8,834 bases of DNA from Pseudomonadota bacterium (GTDB lineage: Bacteria; Pseudomonadota; Alphaproteobacteria; Rhizobiales; Xanthobacteraceae). Shown in pieces: positions 1 through 6,594 of this stretch. The translations under genes were made by a program, and so were the position numbers. The notes beneath the pieces are model-generated. The model was not told the origin of the DNA. It made no database searches and was given only the letters and a program-made list of their open reading frames with translations. Numbering within the stretch: position 1 is the first letter of the stretch; each line of letters starts with the position of its first letter. The stretch is from NCBI GenBank assembly GCA_023405565.1, contig JAEXXW010000702.1, positions 1 through 8,834 on the forward strand. The letters are read 5' to 3'.

Positions 1-2
1 TC

Positions 3-77
3 ACAACACGGCGGCTGTTCGAGAATATCGTCCGGCTGGAACATGAACTGGCGACGAGGACAGCCAGGGCCCCTTGA
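3..77 (+). CDS. Possible C-terminal end of a plus-strand gene (partial at left edge)
   Basis: The plus-strand frame starting at base 3 is open from the window edge to a TGA at 75-77 and gives 24 residues: TTRRLFENIVRLEHELAT followed by RTARAP. The stretch RRLFENIVRLEHELA looks like a charged amphipathic helix ending a real protein, and most codons end in G or C. It would converge on the minus-strand gene ending at 103, leaving 25 bp between stops, which is a normal arrangement. The piece is too short to assign a family. A competing minus-strand reading (ATG GCC ATA, ending at base 1) is also open but looks less protein-like. This is inference from composition only. Confidence 0.4.
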   Translation, partial: TTRRLFENIVRLEHELATRTARAP

Positions 78-102
78 ACCTTATGGCCATCCGATCGGAG
101 CC

Positions 103-648
103 TCACAGAAGCTTCATCTTCGCGGCAGGCGAGAGGGTTACCATCCAGGAGAAGTGTGCCTCACCCGCCAGTTGAAGATGAAGTCTCGCCACGGCAATGA
201 CCACGGCAGAAAAGAGAGTAACCGGCACAACACGCTCCGTCTCGCCATCGAAGATCGTCACGGCAGCCGCGCCGCCCTCGCCATGTTCAGGGTCGTCACC
301 ATAGGTGATCGTGTAGAATTCTCCGCCCACGGTGACGGCGCGATGATCGCAAAGACTTTCCAGAAGAGCCGCCGGCTTGAGCTTCCATGTTACCGTGAGA
401 CAATCTGCCAGCAATCGGTAACGCGGATCGGCAGCTTCGATGATTGCAACGACAGAACCCTGTTCAATACTGAACGATATCACTAAATCGACACCTTCGA
501 TGTTGAGGCTGCGCGGCAGAAGTTCACGTGAGAGCGCCCTCGCGGGGTCACGTTGTTCATCGAGATATTCACAGAACGTACAGACGCGATGGCCGTCCTC
601 GATGTCGCGATAGCCGCCGCAGCCCGGGCAAAAGGTTCTCGTCCTCAT
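103..648 (-). CDS. Hypothetical protein with N-terminal zinc ribbon (181 aa)
   Basis: I do not recognise this family. The N-terminus carries two CxxC knuckles, C7-P-G-C10 and C23-T-F-C26, twelve residues apart, a typical zinc-ribbon spacing that suggests one bound zinc. The remaining 150 or so residues read as a mixed alpha/beta domain with beta-like stretches (VDLVISFSI, VVAIIEA, AVTVGGEFYTITYG) and a short hydrophobic run near residues 145-160 (VPVTLFSAVVIAVARL). No signal peptide is present, so it is probably cytosolic. The frame is open further upstream to 792, but that part lies inside the neighbouring gene on the same strand. The ATG at 648 puts the ribbon right at the N-terminus and leaves a 35-bp gap, so I chose it. 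The RBS is weak. It is probably co-transcribed behind the secreted six-cysteine protein, and its job is unknown. Confidence 0.62.
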   Translation of the reverse strand: MRTRTFCPGCGGYRDIEDGHRVCTFCEYLDEQRDPARALSRELLPRSLNIEGVDLVISFSIEQGSVVAIIEAADPRYRLLADCLTVTWKLKPAALLESLCDHRAVTVGGEFYTITYGDDPEHGEGGAAAVTIFDGETERVVPVTLFSAVVIAVARLHLQLAGEAHFSWMVTLSPAAKMKLL

Positions 649-683
649 GAGGCAACCTGGCAGATGAGCACCGTCATATCTTG

Positions 684-1142
684 TCAGAACAAGCGCTGCG
701 CATTGCGCGACAATTCGAAGCCATGGCCCTTGGCGTTCACGCAGGACACCCCACTCTGGTCCGACTTGCAGGACATGCCGCCCCGCTGCCACGAGGCGCC
801 ATAGGCAAGCACCGGCAGCCGATCATCCAATGCGGTATCGCCATAGCAAAGCCGTCGTGCTGATCCGTCACGATCGTTCATCTCGAAGGCATGACCGAAG
901 TCGAGATCGCAATCCTTTGGCCGGCGCGGAATGTGATTGGCTAGTGATCTGATATCGCAGCGGAGGACATTCGCACTCGGCGGCTTGTCGGAGCCGCCAT
1001 CAAAATACTGACAATGGATATTGCCGGATGGCGTCTTGAACCCGTCAAGCCCCGCAGGGTCGGCACCTCCAGCACCTTGCGCCAGAGCGGGGGCCAGCGA
1101 ACCCGCAACGAGAACCAGAATCGCACCAAAAACAGGATTCAC
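684..1142 (-). CDS. Secreted DUF6636-like six-cysteine protein (152 aa)
   Basis: Small exported protein of unknown function. Residues 1-21 form a Sec signal peptide (MNPVFGAILVLVAGSLAPALA, cleavage near ALA/QG). The mature part has the run FKTPSGNIHCQYF at 35-47, then RCDI, DCDLDFGHAFEM, LCYGDT, SWQRGGMSC and a C-terminal GHGFELS. I recall this as the pattern of the DUF6636 family of alphaproteobacterial periplasmic proteins. Six cysteines (44, 62, 78, 99, 125, 134) could form three disulfides, as expected in the periplasm. The start is GTG at 1142, supported by a GGAGG motif seven bases upstream. An ATG just before it is out of frame and hits TGA at once. The zinc-ribbon gene follows 35 bp downstream, probably as an operon. 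Family assignment is from memory, not a search. Confidence 0.8.
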   Translation of the reverse strand: MNPVFGAILVLVAGSLAPALAQGAGGADPAGLDGFKTPSGNIHCQYFDGGSDKPPSANVLRCDIRSLANHIPRRPKDCDLDFGHAFEMNDRDGSARRLCYGDTALDDRLPVLAYGASWQRGGMSCKSDQSGVSCVNAKGHGFELSRNAQRLF

Positions 1143-1323
1143 GACATCGCCTCCGAAAGCCGCGTATTCCTCTTACGCAAACATCGCTTTAGCGACAAAT
1201 AAAAGGCGCGAGTTCCACCATGCACGAATACGTACAAAAATGCGTGGCCCCCTGCCAGATGGAGGGATTTATCGAATGGCGAGAGAAAGCCGCAAAGCGT
1301 GACCTGAAAGCAGCGCTCCGGCG

Positions 1324-1330
1324 AAGGAGG
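1324..1330 (+). promoter_or_regulatory. Shine-Dalgarno of the 37-aa ORF
   Basis: AAGGAGG, nearly the full anti-Shine-Dalgarno complement, lies seven bases before the ATG at 1338. This site decides between the in-frame ATGs at 1332 (spacing one base) and 1338, and is the main reason to take this short ORF seriously. Confidence 0.55.
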
Positions 1331-1337
1331 GATGGCA

Positions 1338-1451
1338 ATGCCATTATTATTCTGGTCTCCCTTCATTGTTGCGGCTGGTTTGTACGAAGCAGCAACGCAT
1401 GAGGCCACGACATTGCAGTGTGCCCAGCTTGGACATGAGCACTACAATTGA
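1338..1451 (+). CDS. Probable small protein with hydrophobic N-terminus (37 aa)
   Basis: A short ORF in the long gap between the secreted protein gene and the nuclease-like gene. It begins MPLLFWSPFIVAAGLYEAATHE and ends QLGHEHYN. Residues 2-16 form a hydrophobic stretch that could insert in or lie on the inner membrane. The tail is polar, with one cysteine (C28) and three histidines. The start is supported by AAGGAGG at 1324-1330, seven bases before ATG 1338, among the best ribosome sites in the window. An in-frame ATG at 1332 is too close to that site. A strong terminator-like stem-loop begins 20 bp after the stop. Together these make an independent mini-gene likely. I do not recognise the family. 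It could alternatively be the 5' part of a small RNA with a fortuitous ORF. Confidence 0.5.
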   Translation: MPLLFWSPFIVAAGLYEAATHEATTLQCAQLGHEHYN

Positions 1452-1470
1452 TGGAAACGACGTCATGACA

Positions 1471-1512
1471 AATGCGGAAAAGCCCGCTCGGTCGCCGGAG
1501 CTTTTCTGCATT
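1471..1512. terminator. Bidirectional terminator-like stem-loop
   Basis: The arms 1471-1483 (AATGCGGAAAAGC) and 1500-1512 (GCTTTTCTGCATT) pair over 13 positions with a single G-U wobble. The stem extends by three more pairs (CCG with CGG) past a bulged A, leaving a loop of about nine bases. The A-tract on one arm and the T-tract on the other give the AAAAGC...GCTTTT shape of bidirectional intrinsic terminators in GC-rich alphaproteobacteria. It starts 20 bp after the stop of the 37-aa ORF and most likely ends that transcript. There is no long U run outside the stem, so efficiency is uncertain. Confidence 0.55.
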
Positions 1513-1578
1513 CAGGATCACGCACCCAACGAGATACCTGCAACACCACATCAGCACTCACTGTGCGATAACGCCGCA

Positions 1579-1595
1579 GCACCGCAAAGCGGTGC
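1579..1595. repeat. Perfect 7-bp inverted repeat with AAA loop
   Basis: GCACCGC-AAA-GCGGTGC is a perfect hairpin or dyad about 110 bp upstream of the nuclease-like gene. It could be a second, weaker terminator after the small gene or an operator for the nuclease/protease unit. It lacks a T-tract on either side, so it is left as a repeat. Apart from this dyad and the stem-loop at 1471-1512 I see nothing firm between 1452 and 1703. Confidence 0.35.
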
Positions 1596-1703
1596 CCGCA
1601 CAACACATGCGGCGGATTTCGATGCCAGATGCGCAAATATTCACATTGCTGCGCTTCACCTGGCGTTGCATGGTTGTGCGACGTTTCGTGGGGCGGCAAA
1701 CAG

Positions 1704-2468
1704 ATGGGACGGCGGCTGGCCGGATATGCAGTGTCAGGCATTGTTCTGGCGGTTGCCTGCATGTCGCCCCATAGCGCCCCGGCCTGTGGCACATCACCCC
1801 TTGGTGAGGCCCGCGTCATCGCTATCCCGGACAGCCATACCGTCGGCCTCGATGACGGGCGACTGATCAAACTGGCCGGAATGGCATGGGCGGTGTCCGC
1901 GGACATCGCCAAAGCGGCCCTGGCAGACCTTCTGCTAGACCGAACAGTATCGTTGAAAGGCAGCGCCGCCACCGACCGCTATGGCCGGCTTCATGCTTTC
2001 CCATCCGTTAGCGGGTCGGAAACTCCCGTCCAGTATGGCTTGTTGGCCCAAGGACTGGCTGTCATGAGCGGCCGAATCGGTGACAAGGCTTGTGTGGATG
2101 CCCTTCTCGATCGGGAACGGGTCGCCCGGTCTGCGGGACTGGGCTTCTGGCGCTCCGGTGGCCAGCACAGCGCAGATGACCCAAAGATGGTCTTGAGGGA
2201 TCAGGGCCGGTTTGCGATGGTGAGGGGGCGGGTGTTGTCGGTCCGCCAAAGCGGCGGTGTCATCTACGTGAATTTCGGGCGGCGATGGTCCGAAGACTTC
2301 ACCGTCACAATTGCGAAACGCAACGAGGCGACCTTTATAAAAGAGGGTCTGGCGCCAAAGTCACTGTCCGGCCGGGACGTCCGGGTCCGTGGCTTTATCG
2401 AGGAGCGGTCGGGCCCGTGGATTGAGGCGACACGGCCGGAACAGTTTGAAGTCATGGCGGCCAAATAA
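1704..2468 (+). CDS. Exported nuclease-like (SNase-fold) protein, probably inactive, with C-terminal OB-like domain (254 aa)
   Basis: Residues 1-27 form a Sec signal peptide ending near HSAPA. Residues 35-150 follow the staphylococcal nuclease pattern: a start like VIAIPDSHTVGL, then IKLAGMAW, then DRYGR (91-95), QGLAV and a final GFWRS. Compared with the family consensus (DGDT; RLAGIDAPE; DxYGR), the first metal site reads DSHT, the RLxGxDxPE segment reads K56-LAGM-A61-WA-V64, and only R95 of the last motif remains. The usual Ca ligand, the general base and one arginine therefore appear lost, and a binding or structural role seems more likely than DNA cleavage. Residues 165-252 (RGRVLSVR, VYVNFG-type strands, VRVRGFIE) look like an OB-fold. 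I chose ATG 1704 because it places the signal peptide at the N-terminus; an in-frame ATG at 1629 adds 25 unlikely residues. The M48 gene follows after 14 bp. Confidence 0.82.
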   Translation: MGRRLAGYAVSGIVLAVACMSPHSAPACGTSPLGEARVIAIPDSHTVGLDDGRLIKLAGMAWAVSADIAKAALADLLLDRTVSLKGSAATDRYGRLHAFPSVSGSETPVQYGLLAQGLAVMSGRIGDKACVDALLDRERVARSAGLGFWRSGGQHSADDPKMVLRDQGRFAMVRGRVLSVRQSGGVIYVNFGRRWSEDFTVTIAKRNEATFIKEGLAPKSLSGRDVRVRGFIEERSGPWIEATRPEQFEVMAAK

Positions 2469-2482
2469 GCCGCCGTTGGGGG

Positions 2483-3952
2483 ATGCAGCTTTTGTCGAGT
2501 GCCGACCAGAGACGCCTGATATCAGTTTTGGCAGCCGCGGCACTTGCCGTGGTCCTGGCGTCATGTTGGGGCGCCTATCAGGTCGGACGACAGATCAACC
2601 TGCCCGATCCCCCCGCCGAAAAGCCCGAAACGCTGACACCGGCGCAGCGGGAGCATCGGCGCATCCTCGCAGCGTATGGAGGGGCCTATAACAACCCGAA
2701 GCTCGAAGACTCGCTGAACCGGACGGTCGAAAAGCTGGTGGCGGCGTCGGAACGGCCCGACCTCCACTACAAGATCACGATCCTCAACTCGCCCGCCATC
2801 AACGCCTTCGCGCTGCCGACCGGGCAGCTTTATGTCACACGCGGCTTGCTGGCGTTGGCGAATGACACGGCGGAAATCGCTTCCGTGCTGTCGCACGAGA
2901 TGGCCCACGTGATCGCCCGACATGCCGCCATCCGCGAGGACCAGATCCGCCAGGCGGCGATGGTCAATCGTGTCGCCAGCGACGTGCTCGGCGATCAGCA
3001 GATGGGCGCCTTGGCCCTTGCCAAATCCAAGATCGCACTGGCCACCTTCTCGCGCGGACAGGAATTCGAAGCCGACGGTATCGGCGTCGGCATTTCCTCC
3101 CGGGCCGGATATGATCCCTATGGCGCAACCCGCTTCCTCACCTCGATGGGCCGCAGCGCCGAATTGCGGGCGGGCGGCACCAAGGCCGATTCACGCAGCA
3201 TGGAATTCCTGTCGTCGCATCCGGCGACGCCGGAACGGGTCGCCAATGCGACGTTGAATGCCCGGCAATATTCCGCGCCCGGCCCGGGCTCGCAGGACCG
3301 GCAGACCTATTTGCCGCTGCTCGATGGCCTGACCTATGGCGAGGACCCGAGCGAAGGCTTCGTGCGCGGCCGCCGTTTCGTGCATCCAAAGCTCGCATTC
3401 ACCTTCACCGCTCCGGACGGCTTCGTCCTGGAGAACACGCCGCAGGCCGTGTTCGGCATCAAGGACGGCGGCGATCTCGCGCTGCGTCTCGATGTCGTAC
3501 GCATCCCCGCCGATCAGAAGCTGACCGAATATCTGCAATCGGGCTGGATCGAGAATATCGATGCGGCATCGGTGGAAGACATCACGATCAACGGCTTTCG
3601 CGGCGCGACCGGCACCGCCAACGGCGACCCATGGGGATTCCGCCTCTATGCCATTCGGTTTGGCAGTGAAGTCTACCGCTTCATCTTTGCGGCCAAAAAC
3701 AAAACGCCCGAGATGGACAAGCATTTCCGCGAAGCCGTCGCCAGCTTCCGCCGCATGAGCGTGGCTGAAGCGCGTTCTGCACGACCGCTCCGCCTGAAGA
3801 TCGTCACGGTCACCCCGCGTGACACGGTCGAGAAGCTCGCCGGACAGATGGGTTATGCCGACCGCCAGCTCGAACGTTTCCGCGTGCTGAACGGGCTCGA
3901 CGTAAACGACAAGCTGAAAGTCGGCGATCAGGTGAAGCTCGTTGTCGAATAA
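2483..3952 (+). CDS. M48-family zinc metalloprotease lipoprotein with LysM-like C-terminus (489 aa)
   Basis: Predicted envelope protease related to BepA/LoiP-type M48 peptidases. A lipoprotein signal ends in the lipobox L-A-S-C28. The catalytic domain spans about 55-260. It carries HEMAH (H138, E139, H142), the EFEAD motif at 194-198 supplying the third zinc ligand, and SSHPATPERVAN with H246, a position typical of BepA-like members. Residues 295-425 form a separate domain of unclear role (FTFTAPDGFVLENTP onward). Residues 438-487 (VTPRDTVEKLAGQMGY... LKVGDQVKLV) resemble a LysM module, suggesting peptidoglycan contact. By family knowledge such proteins degrade or help mature misfolded outer-membrane proteins; the substrate here is unknown. 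The GGGGG run touches ATG 2483, so TTG 2492 (three codons in, spacing about nine) is a possible true start. Either start keeps the lipobox. Probably co-transcribed with the nuclease-like gene. Confidence 0.92.
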   Translation: MQLLSSADQRRLISVLAAAALAVVLASCWGAYQVGRQINLPDPPAEKPETLTPAQREHRRILAAYGGAYNNPKLEDSLNRTVEKLVAASERPDLHYKITILNSPAINAFALPTGQLYVTRGLLALANDTAEIASVLSHEMAHVIARHAAIREDQIRQAAMVNRVASDVLGDQQMGALALAKSKIALATFSRGQEFEADGIGVGISSRAGYDPYGATRFLTSMGRSAELRAGGTKADSRSMEFLSSHPATPERVANATLNARQYSAPGPGSQDRQTYLPLLDGLTYGEDPSEGFVRGRRFVHPKLAFTFTAPDGFVLENTPQAVFGIKDGGDLALRLDVVRIPADQKLTEYLQSGWIENIDAASVEDITINGFRGATGTANGDPWGFRLYAIRFGSEVYRFIFAAKNKTPEMDKHFREAVASFRRMSVAEARSARPLRLKIVTVTPRDTVEKLAGQMGYADRQLERFRVLNGLDVNDKLKVGDQVKLVVE

Positions 3953-4009
3953 CCGTTGCTTCGAACCTTGCCGCTCGCGATTCACATCATCCTCAGAAGC
4001 TCGTTCGCA

Positions 4010-4029
4010 GTCACGACCGCGGTGATGAC
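4010..4029. promoter_or_regulatory. Imperfect 20-bp palindrome upstream of the UbiD gene
   Basis: GTCACGACCG and CGGTGATGAC are reverse complements except for two adjacent positions in each arm, with a perfect ACCGCGGT core. The dyad sits 30 bp before the TTG start of the decarboxylase, in the 107-bp gap after the protease. The size and position fit a dimeric regulator's operator, but a weak terminator or chance is also possible. No regulator gene is in the window. Confidence 0.3.
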
Positions 4030-4059
4030 GCAAACAGCTACCGCCGTCGGAGCAAACCA

Positions 4060-5466
4060 TTGAGCATATCAAATTCGGTATTGGATACGCGCTTCCGCGC
4101 AGCATTGAATCGGATGACCGAAAACGGCCGCCTGCTGGCTTACACCGCGCCTGCCGATCCCAATCTTGAAATTGCGTCGATCATGAAGAACCAGGACGGC
4201 GGCCCAGCGCTGCTGTTTACAGCGGTCAAGGGCTACGACATTCCGGTCGTCGGCAATATCCTGTCCTGCCAGGACAATTGCGAGAGTGCGTTCGGCACTG
4301 ATTTCCGCGGCATCCGCACCTTCATCGGTCGCGCCCTCGGCGACCCGAAACCGCCGGTGATGGTGCAGAACGCGCCCGCGCAGCAAAATGTCCATACGAA
4401 GGACATTGATCTCGGACGCATGTTTCCCGTCCTGAAACACACGGCTGCCGACAATGGGCGTTTCATCACAGCGGGTATCGTGATCGTCAAGGATCCCGAC
4501 ACGAACACCTACAATGCCTCCTATCACCGGCTACAGATTGGGAAAGACCGCACCGGCGTGAAGCTCGATTTCGGCCGCCATCTGCGGCTGGCCTGGGAAC
4601 GCGCCAAGGCAAAGAACCAGCCGCTGCCGATCGTTGTCTGCATCGGCACCGATCTCGCGCTTCAATACACCGCCGCCACCATGGGCTCGCAAATGCCTGA
4701 ACATGCCGACGAGCTGGCGGTCGCGGGCGGACTGAGCGGACGGCCATTGTCAGTGGTGAAAGCCGTCACGCAGGATCTGCTTGTACCGGCTGAAACCGAA
4801 ATCGTGCTGGAAGGCCGCATGCTGCCGGAAGAGCTGGCGGAGGAAGGCCCGTTCGGAGAATTCGTCGGCTACATGGCGCCTGCCGCACCGTCACCAATAT
4901 TCGAAATCACCGCAGTCACGCATCGCGACAAGCCGATCTATCACGCCATCAATGGTTATGGCCGTGAGACCATCATGCTGCGAAAATACGTGCTCGAAGC
5001 GAGCCTTCTGAAGGTTCTGCAATCCGCCGTGCCGATCGTGGTCGATGCGGAAATGACAGCCGGTGGCTTGCATCGTTTCCATGCCGTCGTGCAGGTGAAG
5101 AAGGCATCGCCACACCATGACGGCCTGCAGCGCAATGCCATCATGGCCGCCTTCGGCGCATTGAAGGATCTCGATATGGTGATCGTGGTCGATGACGATA
5201 TCGATCTGAGAGACCCGGCCGATGTCGAATATGCGCTCGCCATGCGCATGGAGGCCTCACAGGATCTCTTCGTCATGCCCGGCGCGCGGGGCCACGAATA
5301 TGTTCGCGTCGGCAACAATGGCATGCAAGCCAAGCTTGGCATCGACGCCACGGTCCCGTTCGCAGAAAAAGACCGATTCAAACGTGCCTCGTTCGAGCCC
5401 GTGACGGTCGACGTAAAGAGCCTGTCCGGCGATGTCGCGCTGATGAAGGATCGCCTCATCCCGTAG
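4060..5466 (+). CDS. UbiD-family prenyl-FMN-dependent decarboxylase (468 aa)
   Basis: Cytosolic enzyme of the UbiD superfamily, which reversibly decarboxylates aromatic or alpha,beta-unsaturated acids using prenylated FMN made by UbiX. Visible signatures are NASYHRLQ at 152-159 (cofactor/metal-binding region), the EGPFGEFVGY motif with the acidic pair E262 and E267 matching the Glu-Glu pair of Fdc1-type enzymes, a conserved VVDDDIDLRDP at 376-386, and a typical C-terminal KLGIDATVPF. Length fits the shorter (about 450-490 aa) branch that includes hydroxyarylic-acid decarboxylases rather than guaranteeing a ubiquinone role. The start is TTG at 4060, with GGAG at 4049-4052 seven bases upstream. 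No ubiX homologue, oxygenase or transporter lies beside it, so the substrate cannot be named. It lies 107 bp after the protease and is probably separately controlled. Confidence 0.93.
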   Translation: MSISNSVLDTRFRAALNRMTENGRLLAYTAPADPNLEIASIMKNQDGGPALLFTAVKGYDIPVVGNILSCQDNCESAFGTDFRGIRTFIGRALGDPKPPVMVQNAPAQQNVHTKDIDLGRMFPVLKHTAADNGRFITAGIVIVKDPDTNTYNASYHRLQIGKDRTGVKLDFGRHLRLAWERAKAKNQPLPIVVCIGTDLALQYTAATMGSQMPEHADELAVAGGLSGRPLSVVKAVTQDLLVPAETEIVLEGRMLPEELAEEGPFGEFVGYMAPAAPSPIFEITAVTHRDKPIYHAINGYGRETIMLRKYVLEASLLKVLQSAVPIVVDAEMTAGGLHRFHAVVQVKKASPHHDGLQRNAIMAAFGALKDLDMVIVVDDDIDLRDPADVEYALAMRMEASQDLFVMPGARGHEYVRVGNNGMQAKLGIDATVPFAEKDRFKRASFEPVTVDVKSLSGDVALMKDRLIP

Positions 5467-5471
5467 CTGTC

Positions 5472-5491
5472 AGAGCGAGAGTGCACGCTCT
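5472..5491. terminator. Weak stem-loop between convergent genes
   Basis: AGAGCG (5472-5477) pairs with CGCTCT (5486-5491) across an eight-base loop, in the 28 bp between the UbiD stop and the HAD gene stop. On the plus strand it is followed by TCCTTATTT, so it may act as a short terminator for the decarboxylase. The stem is only six pairs, so confidence is low. Confidence 0.35.
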
Positions 5492-5494
5492 TCC

Positions 5495-6523
5495 TTATTT
5501 CGCGGCCGGCTCCGCCGGAAAGATCACCTTCCAGTCTCGCTTCATGCTGATCAGCGGCCAGCCATTCTTGGCGGCCGCGTCCAGTCCCTTGTCGAGCCTT
5601 CCGATCTGCGATTTCCGGTCGTAGGCATATTCGCGCTCGGCGTCGTCGTGATGCACGTAGAGGCCAAGCCGCGCGCCGGACCCACCGGTCGTGTATTGCA
5701 GCATCTGCAGATCGCCGTCGGGATTGCCAAAGGCGATGATCGGCTGGCGGCCGATATACATGGAAATGCCGACCGGCTTGCCGGGCCCATCGTCGATGAA
5801 CTGAATCTTCGGCGTCTTGAACAATTCCGGCTTGCCATCCTTGCCGATCCGGAACTCGATCACGCCGGAGGAGCCGACGATCTGTTCCGGCGGAATGCCA
5901 TAAGCGGCCGGCGCCCAGGGACGCATGAAATCGACGCCACCGCCTGAGACGATGAAGGTCTTGAAGCCATTGGCGCGCAGATAGGTCAGAACTTCCACCA
6001 TCGGTTGGTAGATGAGCTCGTTATAAGGCCGCTTGAAGCGTGGATGCCGCGCGACCTTGATCCAGTCGCGCACCTCCTGGTCGAACTGACTGACCGTCAT
6101 GCCTGAATGGGTGGCGGCAATAACGGCAAGAAGTCCTTTCTCGCCGGCGGTGGCCGCCGTTTTCACATCGCCCTGCAGCAGCGCCTTGAACGGCTGTTTC
6201 GTCTTCCAGTTCGGATGCTGGGGCGCCATTGCCTTCACGCGATCGAAAGCGAAGGCCATCTGGACATAGAATGGCTGCTCGCACCACAGCGTGCCGTCGT
6301 TGTCGAATGTCGCGATCCGCTCCGGAACGGGCACAAAATCCGACCCGCCCTCCTTCGTCACCCGCGCAACGAGATCCATGATCGCGCGTTTGGGCGCGCC
6401 ATCATTCCACGATGGCAGCGGATCGGTCTGGGCGAAGGCCGCCGGACTTATGCCGAGTGGCATAATAAAGAGACAGGCGACGACAAGCATCTGTCGCACG
6501 ATCGGCAGGGACGTTACGCGCAT
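5495..6523 (-). CDS. Exported HAD-superfamily hydrolase, probable phosphatase (342 aa)
   Basis: Residues 1-31 form a Sec signal peptide (hydrophobic MLVVACLFIMPLGI, cleavage near AFA/QT), so the enzyme should be periplasmic. HAD motif I is D74-N-D76-G-T78, giving the nucleophile and acid/base aspartates. Motif II is the serine of IVSGGG (S193). Lysine 249 in GKPVGI is a good candidate for motif III. Motif IV is GNPDGD at 266-271. The DxDGT form and the helical insert between motifs I and II point to a phosphatase rather than a dehalogenase. The start at 6523 is chosen for its GAGGAG four bases upstream and its placement of the signal peptide; an upstream TTG at 6568 would add 15 polar residues. 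It lies 71 bp after the sulfatase on the same strand, probably in one operon. The substrate is unknown. Confidence 0.88.
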   Translation of the reverse strand: MRVTSLPIVRQMLVVACLFIMPLGISPAAFAQTDPLPSWNDGAPKRAIMDLVARVTKEGGSDFVPVPERIATFDNDGTLWCEQPFYVQMAFAFDRVKAMAPQHPNWKTKQPFKALLQGDVKTAATAGEKGLLAVIAATHSGMTVSQFDQEVRDWIKVARHPRFKRPYNELIYQPMVEVLTYLRANGFKTFIVSGGGVDFMRPWAPAAYGIPPEQIVGSSGVIEFRIGKDGKPELFKTPKIQFIDDGPGKPVGISMYIGRQPIIAFGNPDGDLQMLQYTTGGSGARLGLYVHHDDAEREYAYDRKSQIGRLDKGLDAAAKNGWPLISMKRDWKVIFPAEPAAK

Positions 6524-6594
6524 CCGGCTCCTCACCCGATGATCGAAAGAAGCTTCACGGCCGGCCAAAACGACGAGCCGCGCATGTGAAAGAC

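Noticed and set aside
1..90. 29-codon minus-strand ORF (MAIRFKGPWL...) after the zinc-ribbon gene
   Set aside because: No RBS, an unnatural composition, and it competes with a more protein-like plus-strand C-terminus over the same bases.
649..792. Longer version of the zinc-ribbon protein starting at 792
   Set aside because: The extra 48 residues overlap the 3' end of the secreted-protein gene in another frame, and the ATG at 648 puts the ribbon at the N-terminus.
1139..1408. 89-codon minus-strand ORF whose stop overlaps the GTG of the secreted-protein gene
   Set aside because: The overlap mimics translational coupling, but the peptide has no family resemblance, uses rare-looking codons, and lies opposite the better supported small gene at 1338-1451.
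1366..1866. 166-codon plus-strand frame overlapping the nuclease-like gene
   Set aside because: Low-complexity His/Ala/Pro/Arg-rich translation, no RBS, and it runs across the terminator-like stem-loop and into a better gene in another frame.
3191..4105. A 304-codon open frame on the minus strand opposite the M48 protease
   Set aside because: The plus-strand gene has clear protease motifs; the antisense frame has no domain signature and overruns into the next gene's start.
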